A stretch of 64,000 bases of DNA from an uncultured Prevotellaceae bacterium (lineage in GTDB: Bacteria > Bacteroidota > Bacteroidia > Bacteroidales > Bacteroidaceae). The notes beneath the pieces were generated by a model. That model was not told the DNA's origin, did not search any database, and was given only the letters and a program-made list of their open reading frames with translations. Below, piece by piece: positions 27,183 to 36,400 of the stretch. Location: NCBI GenBank assembly GCA_902774925.1, contig CACYKE010000001.1, forward strand, positions 26,951-90,950, read 5' to 3'. Positions within the stretch are counted from its first letter, which is position 1. Each line of letters opens with the position of its first letter. The translations under genes were made by a program, and so were the position numbers.

Positions 27183-28316
27183 TTAATCGTTTGGAACGGC
27201 AATCATGATAGAAACACGGTTCTTGTCGTTCTCTTCGAACGGCTGCTCGTGTGCACCCTTCGAGTCGTAGCTGATACGCTCGGGAGCAATCTCGTATTTC
27301 TCAATCAGTTCCTTCACAACAATGTCGGCACGCTGCTTAGCCAGACGGTCGTTGATCTTGTCGTTACCAGTACCGGCGTCAGCATAACCTACTACGCTAA
27401 CCGTTGCTTTGGGATACTGCTTTAGGAAGTTGGCAATGTCAGAAATCTTGTCAACCTCTGTATCGCGAATGTCGTATTTGTTGATGATGAAGAATACATC
27501 ACGGCGCAGAGGCTCAATCTTAACGGGCTTCGGCTCCTCAATAGTGATGTACTTGTAAATGGTATCATAAACAACAACGTCGCGATAAACCTCATGAGAC
27601 TCCTCACGATAGGTCTTGCCCAAGTTGATGCGCAGACCAACAAGGGCATTCACGTACTTGTCGATATTGTTACCATACTTAGAGTTGTACTTGTCGCTCA
27701 GACCATTGGCGTTACCCTCGAACAGCAGGTTAACTGCATCGCTCAGACGGAACATAGCCTGCAGACCAAAGCGGCCATAAGGACGGAACTTTGTGCCATC
27801 CCACAGATACTGCATCTTGTAACCCTTAGCATCCAGATCCTTAGCCTCGTCGTTGTCGAAGCCCATGTTTGCACCACCACCAACAAAGAGTGAGAGGTTG
27901 AATACGCGCTTGGGGTTCCAGCCAGCAACCAAGTTAGACAGGTTGAAAGTCAGGTCGATGCCACCAGCGATATACTTCCACTTGTAAGTCATAATCTCGC
28001 GGTTGTCGAAACCACCCTTTGACTGCCAGCCGTTGAAAGCCAGACGGGCACCAACTACCTTAGAGAACTGATAACCCAAGCCAAGCTGGACGTTAGGTGA
28101 AATCAGGTCCTTGAACTTTGCCTCACCAATGGTCCACTGGCCACCACCCTGTAAATCAAGATACCAGTAAGGCTTGAACTTAGTGGTCACATCAACGTGA
28201 TCCAATTCCTGCACAGTGCGCTGGTCAACGCGGTCAACGACCTTCTCCTGACGCTGTGCCATAGCGCTCATACCTACTAAGGCAAAAGCAGCTATCAAAA
28301 ACATTTTCATTTTCAT
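27183..28316 (-). CDS. OmpA-family outer-membrane protein
   Basis: A 377-residue protein. The signal peptide is MKMKMFLIAAFALVGMSAMA. The N-terminal half is a beta barrel (YWYLDLQGGGQWTIGEAKF, LGLGYQFSKVVGARLAFNGW). A linker near residue 260 leads to a C-terminal OmpA/MotB domain (ATVSVVGYADAGTGNDKIND, LAKQRADIVVKELIEKY) that binds peptidoglycan. It is one of the usual abundant Bacteroidetes porin-like proteins. The promoter and a leader of about 38 nt support the first ATG; ATGs two and four codons later are alternatives. Confidence 0.92.
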   Translation of the reverse strand: MKMKMFLIAAFALVGMSAMAQRQEKVVDRVDQRTVQELDHVDVTTKFKPYWYLDLQGGGQWTIGEAKFKDLISPNVQLGLGYQFSKVVGARLAFNGWQSKGGFDNREIMTYKWKYIAGGIDLTFNLSNLVAGWNPKRVFNLSLFVGGGANMGFDNDEAKDLDAKGYKMQYLWDGTKFRPYGRFGLQAMFRLSDAVNLLFEGNANGLSDKYNSKYGNNIDKYVNALVGLRINLGKTYREESHEVYRDVVVYDTIYKYITIEEPKPVKIEPLRRDVFFIINKYDIRDTEVDKISDIANFLKQYPKATVSVVGYADAGTGNDKINDRLAKQRADIVVKELIEKYEIAPERISYDSKGAHEQPFEENDKNRVSIMIAVPND

Positions 28317-28357
28317 AATTACTTAATATTAAGTGAATAAAATACGCTATTTGGGGG

Positions 28358-28388
28358 CGAAGGTACGAATTATTTTGCAATTATGCAA
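28358..28388 (-). promoter_or_regulatory. OmpA gene promoter
   Basis: Minus strand TTG (28388-28386), a 20-nt spacer and TACCTTCG (28365-28358, one mismatch) upstream of the ATG at 28316. Confidence 0.6.
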
Positions 28389-28480
28389 CATTTTTCCTAA
28401 AAAAGTGCAAAAATACATAAAAATTACCATTTTATACACTCGATTAGGTAGTCTCTGATGCTATTTTTTGTTTTTTTATT

Positions 28481-28488
28481 TACCTTTG
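28481..28488 (+). promoter_or_regulatory. -7 box for the M6 protease gene
   Basis: TACCTTTG at 28481-28488 predicts a start point near 28492. This excludes the upstream in-frame ATG at 28468 and points to 28516-28534 for translation. Confidence 0.6.
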
Positions 28489-28515
28489 CATGCCAATTCA
28501 CCCATTCGTATTTTT

Positions 28516-31500
28516 ATGATAAAAATGAGGATAATGAAAAGATACTTTGTTGTTTTGATATGGATGTTGACAAGCATCTCGATGTTGGCGGTCCCCGCTA
28601 AGCGCGGCCAAACAAGAACGATTACGCTTGCCGATGGTACAACGGTCAATGCTAGGCTGGTTGGTGACGAACATGGTCACTTCTGGTTGGCTGACAATGG
28701 CAATGCTTATCAGGCAATAGATGAAAACGACTATTTTGTCGAGGTGGATGCTGAGGCTGTGAAACAGCACGCTCAGGCTCGCCGTTCTGCTGTTAATGCA
28801 CGCCGTGTCCAGCGGTTGCAAAGACGACGAGCTCTTGGTGAGATGGGCTCCTATATCGGAGAGAAGAAATGTCTGATTATTTTGGTTAATTTCTCGAATG
28901 TCAGTTTCAACCCCAGTAACGATAGTGCTCTCTATGTGCGTATTGCTAACGAGCCGGATTTTCATGAGAGAAATTTCGTCGGTTCTATGTATGACTATTT
29001 CTACGCCCAAAGCGAAGGAAAGTTTCAGCTGACATTCGACGTCGTGGGACCAGTCACTATGCCGAAATCACAATCCTATTATGGTAGTAATGATGCACAG
29101 GGAAATGACAAACATCCTGCCGAGATGGTTCACAAGGCTGTCGAATTGGTGAAAGACAGCATTGCCGACTGGAAGCAATACGACTGGGATGATGACGGCT
29201 ATATCGATCAGGTTTATGTTGTCTATGCCGGTAAAGGTGAGGCGGACGGCGGTGCTGCCACTACCATTTGGCCTCATGCTTGGGATTTATGGTCCAGCGG
29301 AGCAGGAATGGTAAGTGTTGGTGATAACCTCTATGTTAACAATTATGCTTGTGGCAGTGAACTGAGTGGTAACGGTCAGATTGAAGGTATTGGCACCATG
29401 TGCCATGAGTTCAGCCATTGTCTGGGCTATCCAGACTTTTATGATACAGACTATTCCGGTGGCCAGGGAATGGACGACTGGGACTTAATGAGTGGTGGCT
29501 CGTATAACGGTAATGGCTTTCGTCCTGCCGGATATACCAGCTATGAGCGCTGGGTGGCAGGTTGGAAAGAGCCTATCGAGTTGAACATCGGCAAGTCGAG
29601 CGTGGAAAACATGCAAGGTTTGCAGGATGGTGGTGATTTCTATGTGATGTACAACGATGGACATCCAGATGAATATTTCCTGTTGGAGAACCGTACCAAG
29701 ACGGGGTGGGACAAGAGTCTGCCAGGCAGTGGCCTTTTGATCATCCATGTGGATTATGATGCTGAGGTTTGGGCCTATAACCTGCCGAATGACGATCCGA
29801 ACCATCAACGCATGACGTGGATTCCTTCTGACGGTAGCTATAATTTTTATGGCTATGGCCAAAACAAGTATCCTTCTCAGGTAGGCAATGATTCCTATCC
29901 TAATGCGAATGGTAACAATGCTTTTAATGACAAGTCTAGCCCTGCTGCTGAACTTTATAATGTGAATACCGATGGTTCCAAATTATTGCATAAGGGCATC
30001 AAGAACATTACAAAGGCCCCGGACGGCACTGTCTCGTTCGACTTCGTAGGTGTCAGTACAGTCAAGACGCCCGTATTCTCGCCTGGCGGCGGTCGGTTCT
30101 ACGAACCTCAGATAGTCAGCATTACTTGTGAAACGGAGGGTACTACCATCTACTATACGACAGATGGCTCTGATCCCACCGCGGACAGCAATGTCTATAC
30201 CGAACCGCTGACCCTCGATAGTAATGTGACGCTCAAGGCAATGGCAGCTACCGATAATGACGAGAGCTGGATAGCTGAGGCTACTTATACTTTCACTATT
30301 ATATCACCTACTGATTCGTCGGTCGATTATTTATGGAAAGAAAACTTTACAGGTGTCGCGAAAAATACTGCTGTCGAGGATGTGACCAGTGAAAATGCCT
30401 ATTACGAAGGCGACAACGGTCAATATTGTCTTATATACAACGAGAAACAGGCTGGCGGAACGGCTCCCGAGGTGATGATTCCCAACAAGAACCGCCCTGT
30501 GAACGCGTTGACTGCCAATATCGCTGTCGGTGATGTTTCCGGTAATTTCGGGTTGTCGTTCAAGAGCAATAGGAAACTGTCGGTAACCTCTGATACAGAG
30601 GGCGTCACCATTACTTCTGACAGCGTTCTTGGAAAAACCTATTATTATATAGTTTCTGTTCCCAAGAACACACCGATGCTTAGATTGACGTTTACCAACG
30701 CGAATGCTCAGAATGCTCGTTTGGACGATATCGTGCTGATGAAGTATTCTTTGGCCCGTCCTAAATTGTCGTACTCTGAACCAAAGGTTGTTTTACAGGC
30801 TGAATTGTTAGACGAAGGGTATGAACTGCCTACGCTGAATAATCCCTATAACGTGCCAGTTATCTATTCGTCAAGCAATACGGAGATAGCTGATGTCGAT
30901 GAATCCACGGGGGGCGTCACGCTGACAGGTGAGAAGGGAACAGCTGAAATCACGGCGCTTTTTGAGGGTAATGACAATTATTTCCCTGACAAGACATCCT
31001 ATATGCTGGTAGTGGGACGCTTCGAGCCTTTGTTGGAATTCGAAGAGACGCTTTACACCACGAAAGCGAAAGATACCGATTTCAAAGCTCCAGAACTCAA
31101 AAACATCTATCATGTGCCAGTGACCTACGAAAGTTCTGCCCCAGAAGTAGCTGCCGTGGATCTTGAGACGGGTGTCGTTACAATTGGCAGGGCAGGCTCT
31201 GCCGTAATATACGCCACATTCGGCGGTGACGAGTTGTATTCTCCTGCCAAAGCCTCCTATGAACTTGTTGTTGATTCACTGGATTCGGAACTGTTGTACG
31301 AAGTGGTTGAGGTGGAGGTCGTAGTGGGTACCGATGTATTCTATGCCCCCGAACTTGTCAATCCTAACCAATTGCCTGTTGTCTATTCGTCAAGCGACGA
31401 GACATTGGCAATAGTTGACGACCAGGGTGAGGTTATGCTGCAAGGAGAGTCTGGCCGTGTGACTATTACGGCGACCTTTGAGGGAGACGATTATTATAAA

Positions 31501-31668
31501 GCAGGTGAGGCATCTTACGATATAGTATTGCTTTTGGAGACCGGTATTTCGACGCTGTCGCAAGAGCAAAAGGAGACTGATGCCTACTACACTATTCAAG
31601 GTGTTCGCGTCAACAAACCTACTCGTGGCCTCTATATCCGAAAGGGCAAAAAGGTTGTGATGAAGTGA
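28516..31668 (+). CDS. Secreted M6-family metalloprotease with Ig repeats and sorting tail
   Basis: About 1050 residues, homologous in layout to immune-inhibitor-A proteases. Signal peptide, then a propeptide, then the M6 catalytic domain with HEFSHCLGYPD (zinc His297, Glu298, His301 counted from 28516) and the Met-turn-like MDDWDLMSGG. C-terminal to it is a chitobiase-like beta module (TTIYYTTDGSDPTADSN), then three related Ig-like repeats (VPVIYSSSNTEIADVD, VPVTYESSAPEVAAVD, LPVVYSSSDETLAIVD), and a tail YYTIQGVRVNKP...GLYIRKGKKVVMK that fits T9SS export. Starts at 28525 or 28534 are equally possible. It overlaps the pseudouridine synthase gene by 4 nt. Confidence 0.88.
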   Translation: MIKMRIMKRYFVVLIWMLTSISMLAVPAKRGQTRTITLADGTTVNARLVGDEHGHFWLADNGNAYQAIDENDYFVEVDAEAVKQHAQARRSAVNARRVQRLQRRRALGEMGSYIGEKKCLIILVNFSNVSFNPSNDSALYVRIANEPDFHERNFVGSMYDYFYAQSEGKFQLTFDVVGPVTMPKSQSYYGSNDAQGNDKHPAEMVHKAVELVKDSIADWKQYDWDDDGYIDQVYVVYAGKGEADGGAATTIWPHAWDLWSSGAGMVSVGDNLYVNNYACGSELSGNGQIEGIGTMCHEFSHCLGYPDFYDTDYSGGQGMDDWDLMSGGSYNGNGFRPAGYTSYERWVAGWKEPIELNIGKSSVENMQGLQDGGDFYVMYNDGHPDEYFLLENRTKTGWDKSLPGSGLLIIHVDYDAEVWAYNLPNDDPNHQRMTWIPSDGSYNFYGYGQNKYPSQVGNDSYPNANGNNAFNDKSSPAAELYNVNTDGSKLLHKGIKNITKAPDGTVSFDFVGVSTVKTPVFSPGGGRFYEPQIVSITCETEGTTIYYTTDGSDPTADSNVYTEPLTLDSNVTLKAMAATDNDESWIAEATYTFTIISPTDSSVDYLWKENFTGVAKNTAVEDVTSENAYYEGDNGQYCLIYNEKQAGGTAPEVMIPNKNRPVNALTANIAVGDVSGNFGLSFKSNRKLSVTSDTEGVTITSDSVLGKTYYYIVSVPKNTPMLRLTFTNANAQNARLDDIVLMKYSLARPKLSYSEPKVVLQAELLDEGYELPTLNNPYNVPVIYSSSNTEIADVDESTGGVTLTGEKGTAEITALFEGNDNYFPDKTSYMLVVGRFEPLLEFEETLYTTKAKDTDFKAPELKNIYHVPVTYESSAPEVAAVDLETGVVTIGRAGSAVIYATFGGDELYSPAKASYELVVDSLDSELLYEVVEVEVVVGTDVFYAPELVNPNQLPVVYSSSDETLAIVDDQGEVMLQGESGRVTITATFEGDDYYKAGEASYDIVLLLETGISTLSQEQKETDAYYTIQGVRVNKPTRGLYIRKGKKVVMK

Positions 31669-33092
31669 AAGAACTGCATCCGCTAGAGAGTGTGATAGCA
31701 CCGCCAGAGCGGTTTACCTATCCCTTTGCCTACGAGCCGCACCCCTTGTGCCAATTGGCTGCCAAGGCGGTGCAGGCGTATATTGCCAGTCACGAAGAGA
31801 TTCGGGAGGATGCAGACCGTGGAAAAATGTTTGGAGTGTTGGTGGTGGAGATTCCGAAGGAAGGACCGACGGCCATTGTAGACGCGGGGCGGCTGGGCTT
31901 TTTGGCGGCATATAGCGGGCTGCTGGCAGGACGGAACGACTGGCCATATTTTGTACCGCCTGTCTTCGATGCGCAACAGCCTGACGGGTATTTCAAAACG
32001 CAGGAAAGGGAGATTTCTAGAATTTCTAGAGACTCTAGAGAGTCTAGACTATCTAGAGATTCTGGTGACTCTAGCTCTAAGCAGCTCTCGCAGGATCTGC
32101 AGACGTGGCTTTTCCACCAATACCGACTAATGAATGGTCGTGGGGAGGTGAAGGACCTCGTTGATATTTGGCAGGAATACTACAACCGTCCGAAGTTGCT
32201 GCGCAAATATCCGCTGCCTCCGGGCGGTACTGGTGACTGTTGTGCGCCGAAACTGCTGCAATATGCCTATCAGCAGGGCTTGAAGCCGCTATGTATGGCG
32301 GAATTCTGGTGGGGCGAGACGACGAAGACGGAACTTCGCCACCATCTGAACTATTATCCTGCCTGTCGGGGCAAGTGCAAACCCGTCCTGACATGGATGC
32401 TGCAGGGGCTCGACGTAGATCCCGACCCAGCGTTGCTGAACTTCGAACGTCAGGAATTGCCCGTTGTCTATGAAGATGAATGGCTGCTGGTGGTCAACAA
32501 ACCCAGCGGACTGCTCTCTACGTCGGGCCGTGTGGAAGAATATAGCGTTGAAACCATGATGCAGCAGCGTTATCCCGGTAGTATGATTGCCCACCGCTTG
32601 GACATGGGAACCAGCGGTTTGCTCATCGTGGCGAAAACGCTGGAAGTCTATCGCAACTTGCAGGAGCAGTTCGTAAAACACCAAGTGAGGAAAAAGTACT
32701 TGGCAGTCCTAGAACCTCTAGAAAATCTAGAAACTCTAGATCGTCTAGATATTCTAGAGCGACGCGGCACCATCAGTCTGCCCCTGCGCCCAGACCCGAT
32801 GAACCGTCCGCGGCAACTTGTGGACTCCGAGCACGGCAAGCGGGCTGTTACCGACTACGAATTCCTGTCGGATTGCCTTGTGGCATTATGGCCTCAGACG
32901 GGTCGAACCCACCAGTTGCGCATCCATTGTGCCCATCCTGACGGTTTGGGCCGCCCCATTGTTGGTGACGAGCTCTATGGCACCCGCGAAAAGGGTCAGC
33001 GTCTGATGCTTCATGCCGCAGAAATCTGGTTTTGTCATCCTGTAAAAAGCATAAATATGCACCTTTCTGTCGCTCCAGACTTCAAATTTTAA
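31665..33092 (+). CDS. RluA-family pseudouridine synthase with N-terminal extension
   Basis: A 475-residue enzyme that isomerises uridine in rRNA or tRNA. The C-terminal half is the RluA catalytic domain: VVNKPSGLLSTSGR, AHRLDMGTSGLLIVAK with catalytic Asp313, and PQTGRTHQLRIHCAHPDG. The N-terminal half (about 235 residues) resembles the extension of longer RluA-like proteins and holds GDCCAPKLLQYAYQQGLKP and HHLNYYPACRGKCKPVL; its role is unknown. It starts with GTG, overlapping the protease stop (GTGA). Two CTAG nonamer arrays lie in frame, giving an SR-rich peptide near residue 118 and an LE/LD-rich one near residue 349. Confidence 0.88.
   Translation: MKELHPLESVIAPPERFTYPFAYEPHPLCQLAAKAVQAYIASHEEIREDADRGKMFGVLVVEIPKEGPTAIVDAGRLGFLAAYSGLLAGRNDWPYFVPPVFDAQQPDGYFKTQEREISRISRDSRESRLSRDSGDSSSKQLSQDLQTWLFHQYRLMNGRGEVKDLVDIWQEYYNRPKLLRKYPLPPGGTGDCCAPKLLQYAYQQGLKPLCMAEFWWGETTKTELRHHLNYYPACRGKCKPVLTWMLQGLDVDPDPALLNFERQELPVVYEDEWLLVVNKPSGLLSTSGRVEEYSVETMMQQRYPGSMIAHRLDMGTSGLLIVAKTLEVYRNLQEQFVKHQVRKKYLAVLEPLENLETLDRLDILERRGTISLPLRPDPMNRPRQLVDSEHGKRAVTDYEFLSDCLVALWPQTGRTHQLRIHCAHPDGLGRPIVGDELYGTREKGQRLMLHAAEIWFCHPVKSINMHLSVAPDFKF
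32016..32078. repeat. CTAG nonamer array A in the pseudouridine synthase gene
   Basis: TCTAGA at 32016, 32025, 32034, 32043 and 32052, then TCTGGT at 32061 and TCTAGC at 32070: seven units at exactly 9 bp. Encodes ISRISRDSRESRLSRD. Confidence 0.9.
32708..32761. repeat. CTAG nonamer array B in the pseudouridine synthase gene
   Basis: CCTAGA at 32708, then TCTAGA at 32717, 32726, 32735, 32744 and 32753, exact 9-bp period. Read in another frame than array A, giving LEPLENLETLDRLDILE. Confidence 0.9.
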
Positions 33093-33109
33093 TGTTTTTT
33101 AGCGATTTG

Positions 33110-33141
33110 TTTGGTCATTTCGAATAAAATACTTACCTTTG
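33110..33141 (+). promoter_or_regulatory. Promoter of the truncated gene copy
   Basis: TTTG (33110-33113), a 20-nt spacer and TACCTTTG (33134-33141): an apparently intact promoter in front of a broken gene. Confidence 0.7.
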
Positions 33142-33188
33142 CAAGCAAAAGTATTTAATATTTAATAAAAACGAAAACAATTTGCAAC

Positions 33189-33401
33189 ATGAGAATTAAG
33201 AAATTTACTCTCCTGATGCTGACGTTGATGATGATGTCAGTCGTTGCATTTGCGCAGAAACCTGATGCAACATCGAAGCGTCTGCTTGCTCCTTTCGCAC
33301 AGAATCAGGCAAGACTTGCCAAGTTGCCACTTTTTTTTGCTTTTTTGTTTGGATTTATATTTTTTTTTCATAACTTTGCACCCTTAAAGGACATATATTA
33401 A
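33189..33401 (+). pseudogene. Truncated duplicate head of the neighbouring secreted-protein gene
   Basis: The first 25 codons (MRIKKFTLLMLTLMMMSVVA...) and about 20 upstream bases (CAATTTGCAACATGAGAAT and flank) nearly repeat those of the 1281-residue gene at 33437. After about 38 codons the frame runs into GTTGCCACTTTTTTTT, which looks like the distal arm and T run of a terminator, then ends in junk codons over the next promoter. This suggests a deletion from just after the signal peptide to the terminator of a former paralogue. A short secreted peptide could still be made from the intact promoter. Confidence 0.6.
33344..33378 (+). promoter_or_regulatory. Promoter of the 1281-residue protein gene
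   Basis: TTTG (33348-33351), a 19-nt spacer and TAACTTTG (33371-33378) upstream of the ATG at 33437. The promoter lies inside the open frame of the remnant gene. Confidence 0.7.
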
Positions 33402-33436
33402 TATATTACATAAGTTAAACCAAAACAATTTGCAAC

Positions 33437-36400
33437 ATGAGAATTAAGAAATTTACTCTTTTGACACTGGCAATCATGATGATGTCAGTTGTTGCGTTTG
33501 CACAAAAGCCTCTCTCGGCTTCTATGAAGGGACTGACTCCTTATAAGCAGATTCTTCAGGCCAAGCGTCAGGGATTGGTGAACGAGCAAAACGCCCAGGA
33601 TTTCAAGTTTGCGAAGCCCGCTCTTCCGCAGAAAATGCAGAAGGCAAAGACCGTAAACATTCCTTCTAATGCTCAACTGAAAAAACTGCCGAAGAAGGAT
33701 GTTAGTCGCTCTGTCCTCAATGCTAATGTGTCTATCCGCAAGGCTAACGGTTCTGTAGCAAGTGCTTCTCGCCGCGCTCCAGAGGATTACTCCATTATTA
33801 CGGAAGCACCTGAGGGTACGGTAAAGACTTACAAACGTGCCGGAGACTGCACATATGTTAGTGGTTCCTCTGCTGTCACGGGCACCCAAAGCGGTAATAT
33901 GGAAGTCGTTTTTGCTGCTAACAACGAGGTTTACATGAAGAATCCTGTTTGTGGATTTGGTTCATATGTTGGCCTGAATGCATATGCAAGGGGTACTTTG
34001 AGTGCTGACGGCACAACGATTACTGTTCCTCTGGGACAGAACTTGTACTATGGTTCCAGCTACGATGCCGCTGTTGCTACTGCGATGGCTGACTATGATC
34101 CGGAAACAGGTCTTACCCATGATACCGAAACTACGCAGGTGACATATACCATTGATAACGAAGCTGGTACTATCACTTTGAATGGTACGTCTGCTACTAA
34201 GAGGCTCACTGCTTTCTGGACTGACGATGATTCATGGTCGGGCTATTCTGAGTGGAATACCGTTCTGACTGAAAAAGCTCCTCTCGTTGTTCCTGATGTT
34301 GTAACTCCTCCTGCTGGTCTCGTCACTGAGGACTGGACTTTTGCTGGCTATAATAGCGATAATGAAGCCACTGAGTTTACACTTCAAGTCGGCTTGGATG
34401 GCACTGATGTCTATATCCAGGGTCTTTGCGTGTATCTGCCCGATGCTTGGGTTAAGGGTACACTGAGTGGTGACGGCACGAGCATTTCTGTCGCTTCTGG
34501 CCAGTTCTTTGGCGTATATGAATACGAAGGAGAAGATTATCCCATGTATTTAGTTCTCTATGATAATAATACAGGAGACATTGCTACAAACGTTACACTT
34601 CCTTTTGATGCTGTAAATGGTACCATTACCGTGCCAGATGACATCATCATATTTATTAATGGCGAGGAAGATACGATAAGTTACTTTGAGTATTATTATT
34701 ATGCCTTTGCGGTAAGAGGTGCGGCTCCCGATGTCCAGACACCTTCTGCTAGTGTGGCAGAATCTGCAGCGGAATATCGTATGATAGCTCATGGGTATAC
34801 TTATGATGGCGATGAGATTGCGGAGTATAATATTCCCGTCTTTGTCGCTTATGACGGAAACGACGTATGGGTGAAGGGTGTCTGCGAGGATATGCCTGAC
34901 AGTTGGATTAAGGGTTCCAAGACCGGCAATACGGTGACATTCCCCACTGGCCAGTTCTTCGGTACAGCGAGTATCCTTTGGTTCACTTTTGACTACTATT
35001 TTGCAGGCTTCGATTACGCAAGCTATGCAACGGCCGATGTGACAATGACAGTTGATGATGCAACAGGCACATTAACCATGACCAGTCCTGACGAAATGCT
35101 GATCAATGCATCGTGGCTGTTGTATAATCCCAATATGTACTTTGATGCTGTTCAGTTTGTCCCTGTTCCTGATGTAGCGGCTACACCCGCTCAGCCCGAG
35201 ATTACCGGTGCTACACTGACAGGAACCAGTTATCCCTATGTTTCAGTGGACATTCCCGCGGAAGACGAGTCTGGTAACCCGATTTTGACAGGCAAGCTCT
35301 ATTATGAGTACTACTATGATGTAGACCACACGGTAAGTGAGTTGACGTTGACTCCAGCCGATTATGAGTATCTGACTGAAAACATGACGGAGATTCCTTA
35401 TAACTTTACCGACGATTTTGATATCTATAATTACCGTCTGTATCTGAACATGGACTTCAGCACTTGGAACAAGATTGGTGTCAAGAGTATTTACTATGGT
35501 TGTGGCGAACGTCATGAGTCAGAAATCTTCTGGTACACTATCAAGCCCTATCCTATTAAGTCTGACATCGTTTTCACGTCTACTAACGACTACTCTATTC
35601 AGAATGGTCAGGCTACCGTTGCTGTTAATGATGAAGATGTGACTGCGGACGTTGATGCAAACGGCAAGCTTACTACTATCGCTGAGAATTCTGTTGTGAC
35701 CATCAGCGCTGCTGAAGACTATGTCATCACTGATGTGAAGGCTTCGTTCCAGGGAAATGCAGTTCCTGCTATCAAATATAGCCTTGTGGATTCCTATGGT
35801 GACGGTTGGAATGGTAATGCCATCAATGTCGTCAAGGCAAGCACTGGTGATATTGTAGCTACGCTGACCATTACCAGTGGTGCTACAGCTGAGGGTACTG
35901 TTGACCTTGTAGGCGGTGAGACATACGATTTCGTATGGGTACCTGGATCATACGCTAGTGAGTGCTCTTATACGATTACTGACTTTAATGATAATGTCAT
36001 TCTGAGTGGTTCGGCTGGTGAAGGTATGGTGTCTGGTTACGTTACTCCTATTGGTGGCGGTGCAGCTGTTGCTGGCGAGGTTGAGATTGGAACAGGCGAT
36101 GCAGCCAATTCCTATGTCCCTACTTATAGCCTCTATAATTATTCTCTGACGCAGCAGATTTATACTGCTGCTGAGATTGGTCAGCCTGGTACAATCAACA
36201 GTATTTCCTTCTTCAATGCCGGACAAGAGAAAGTTAGAACTCTTGATCTTTATCTGGTTCATACCGATAAGGCGGCCTTTGCCGGTTCTAATGACTGGAT
36301 TACGGTCTCTGCAAGCGATAAGGTGTTCAGTGGTGTGGTAACATTTACTGCTGCTGGTGATTGGACAACCATAACGCTTGATACGCCATTTGAGTACAAT

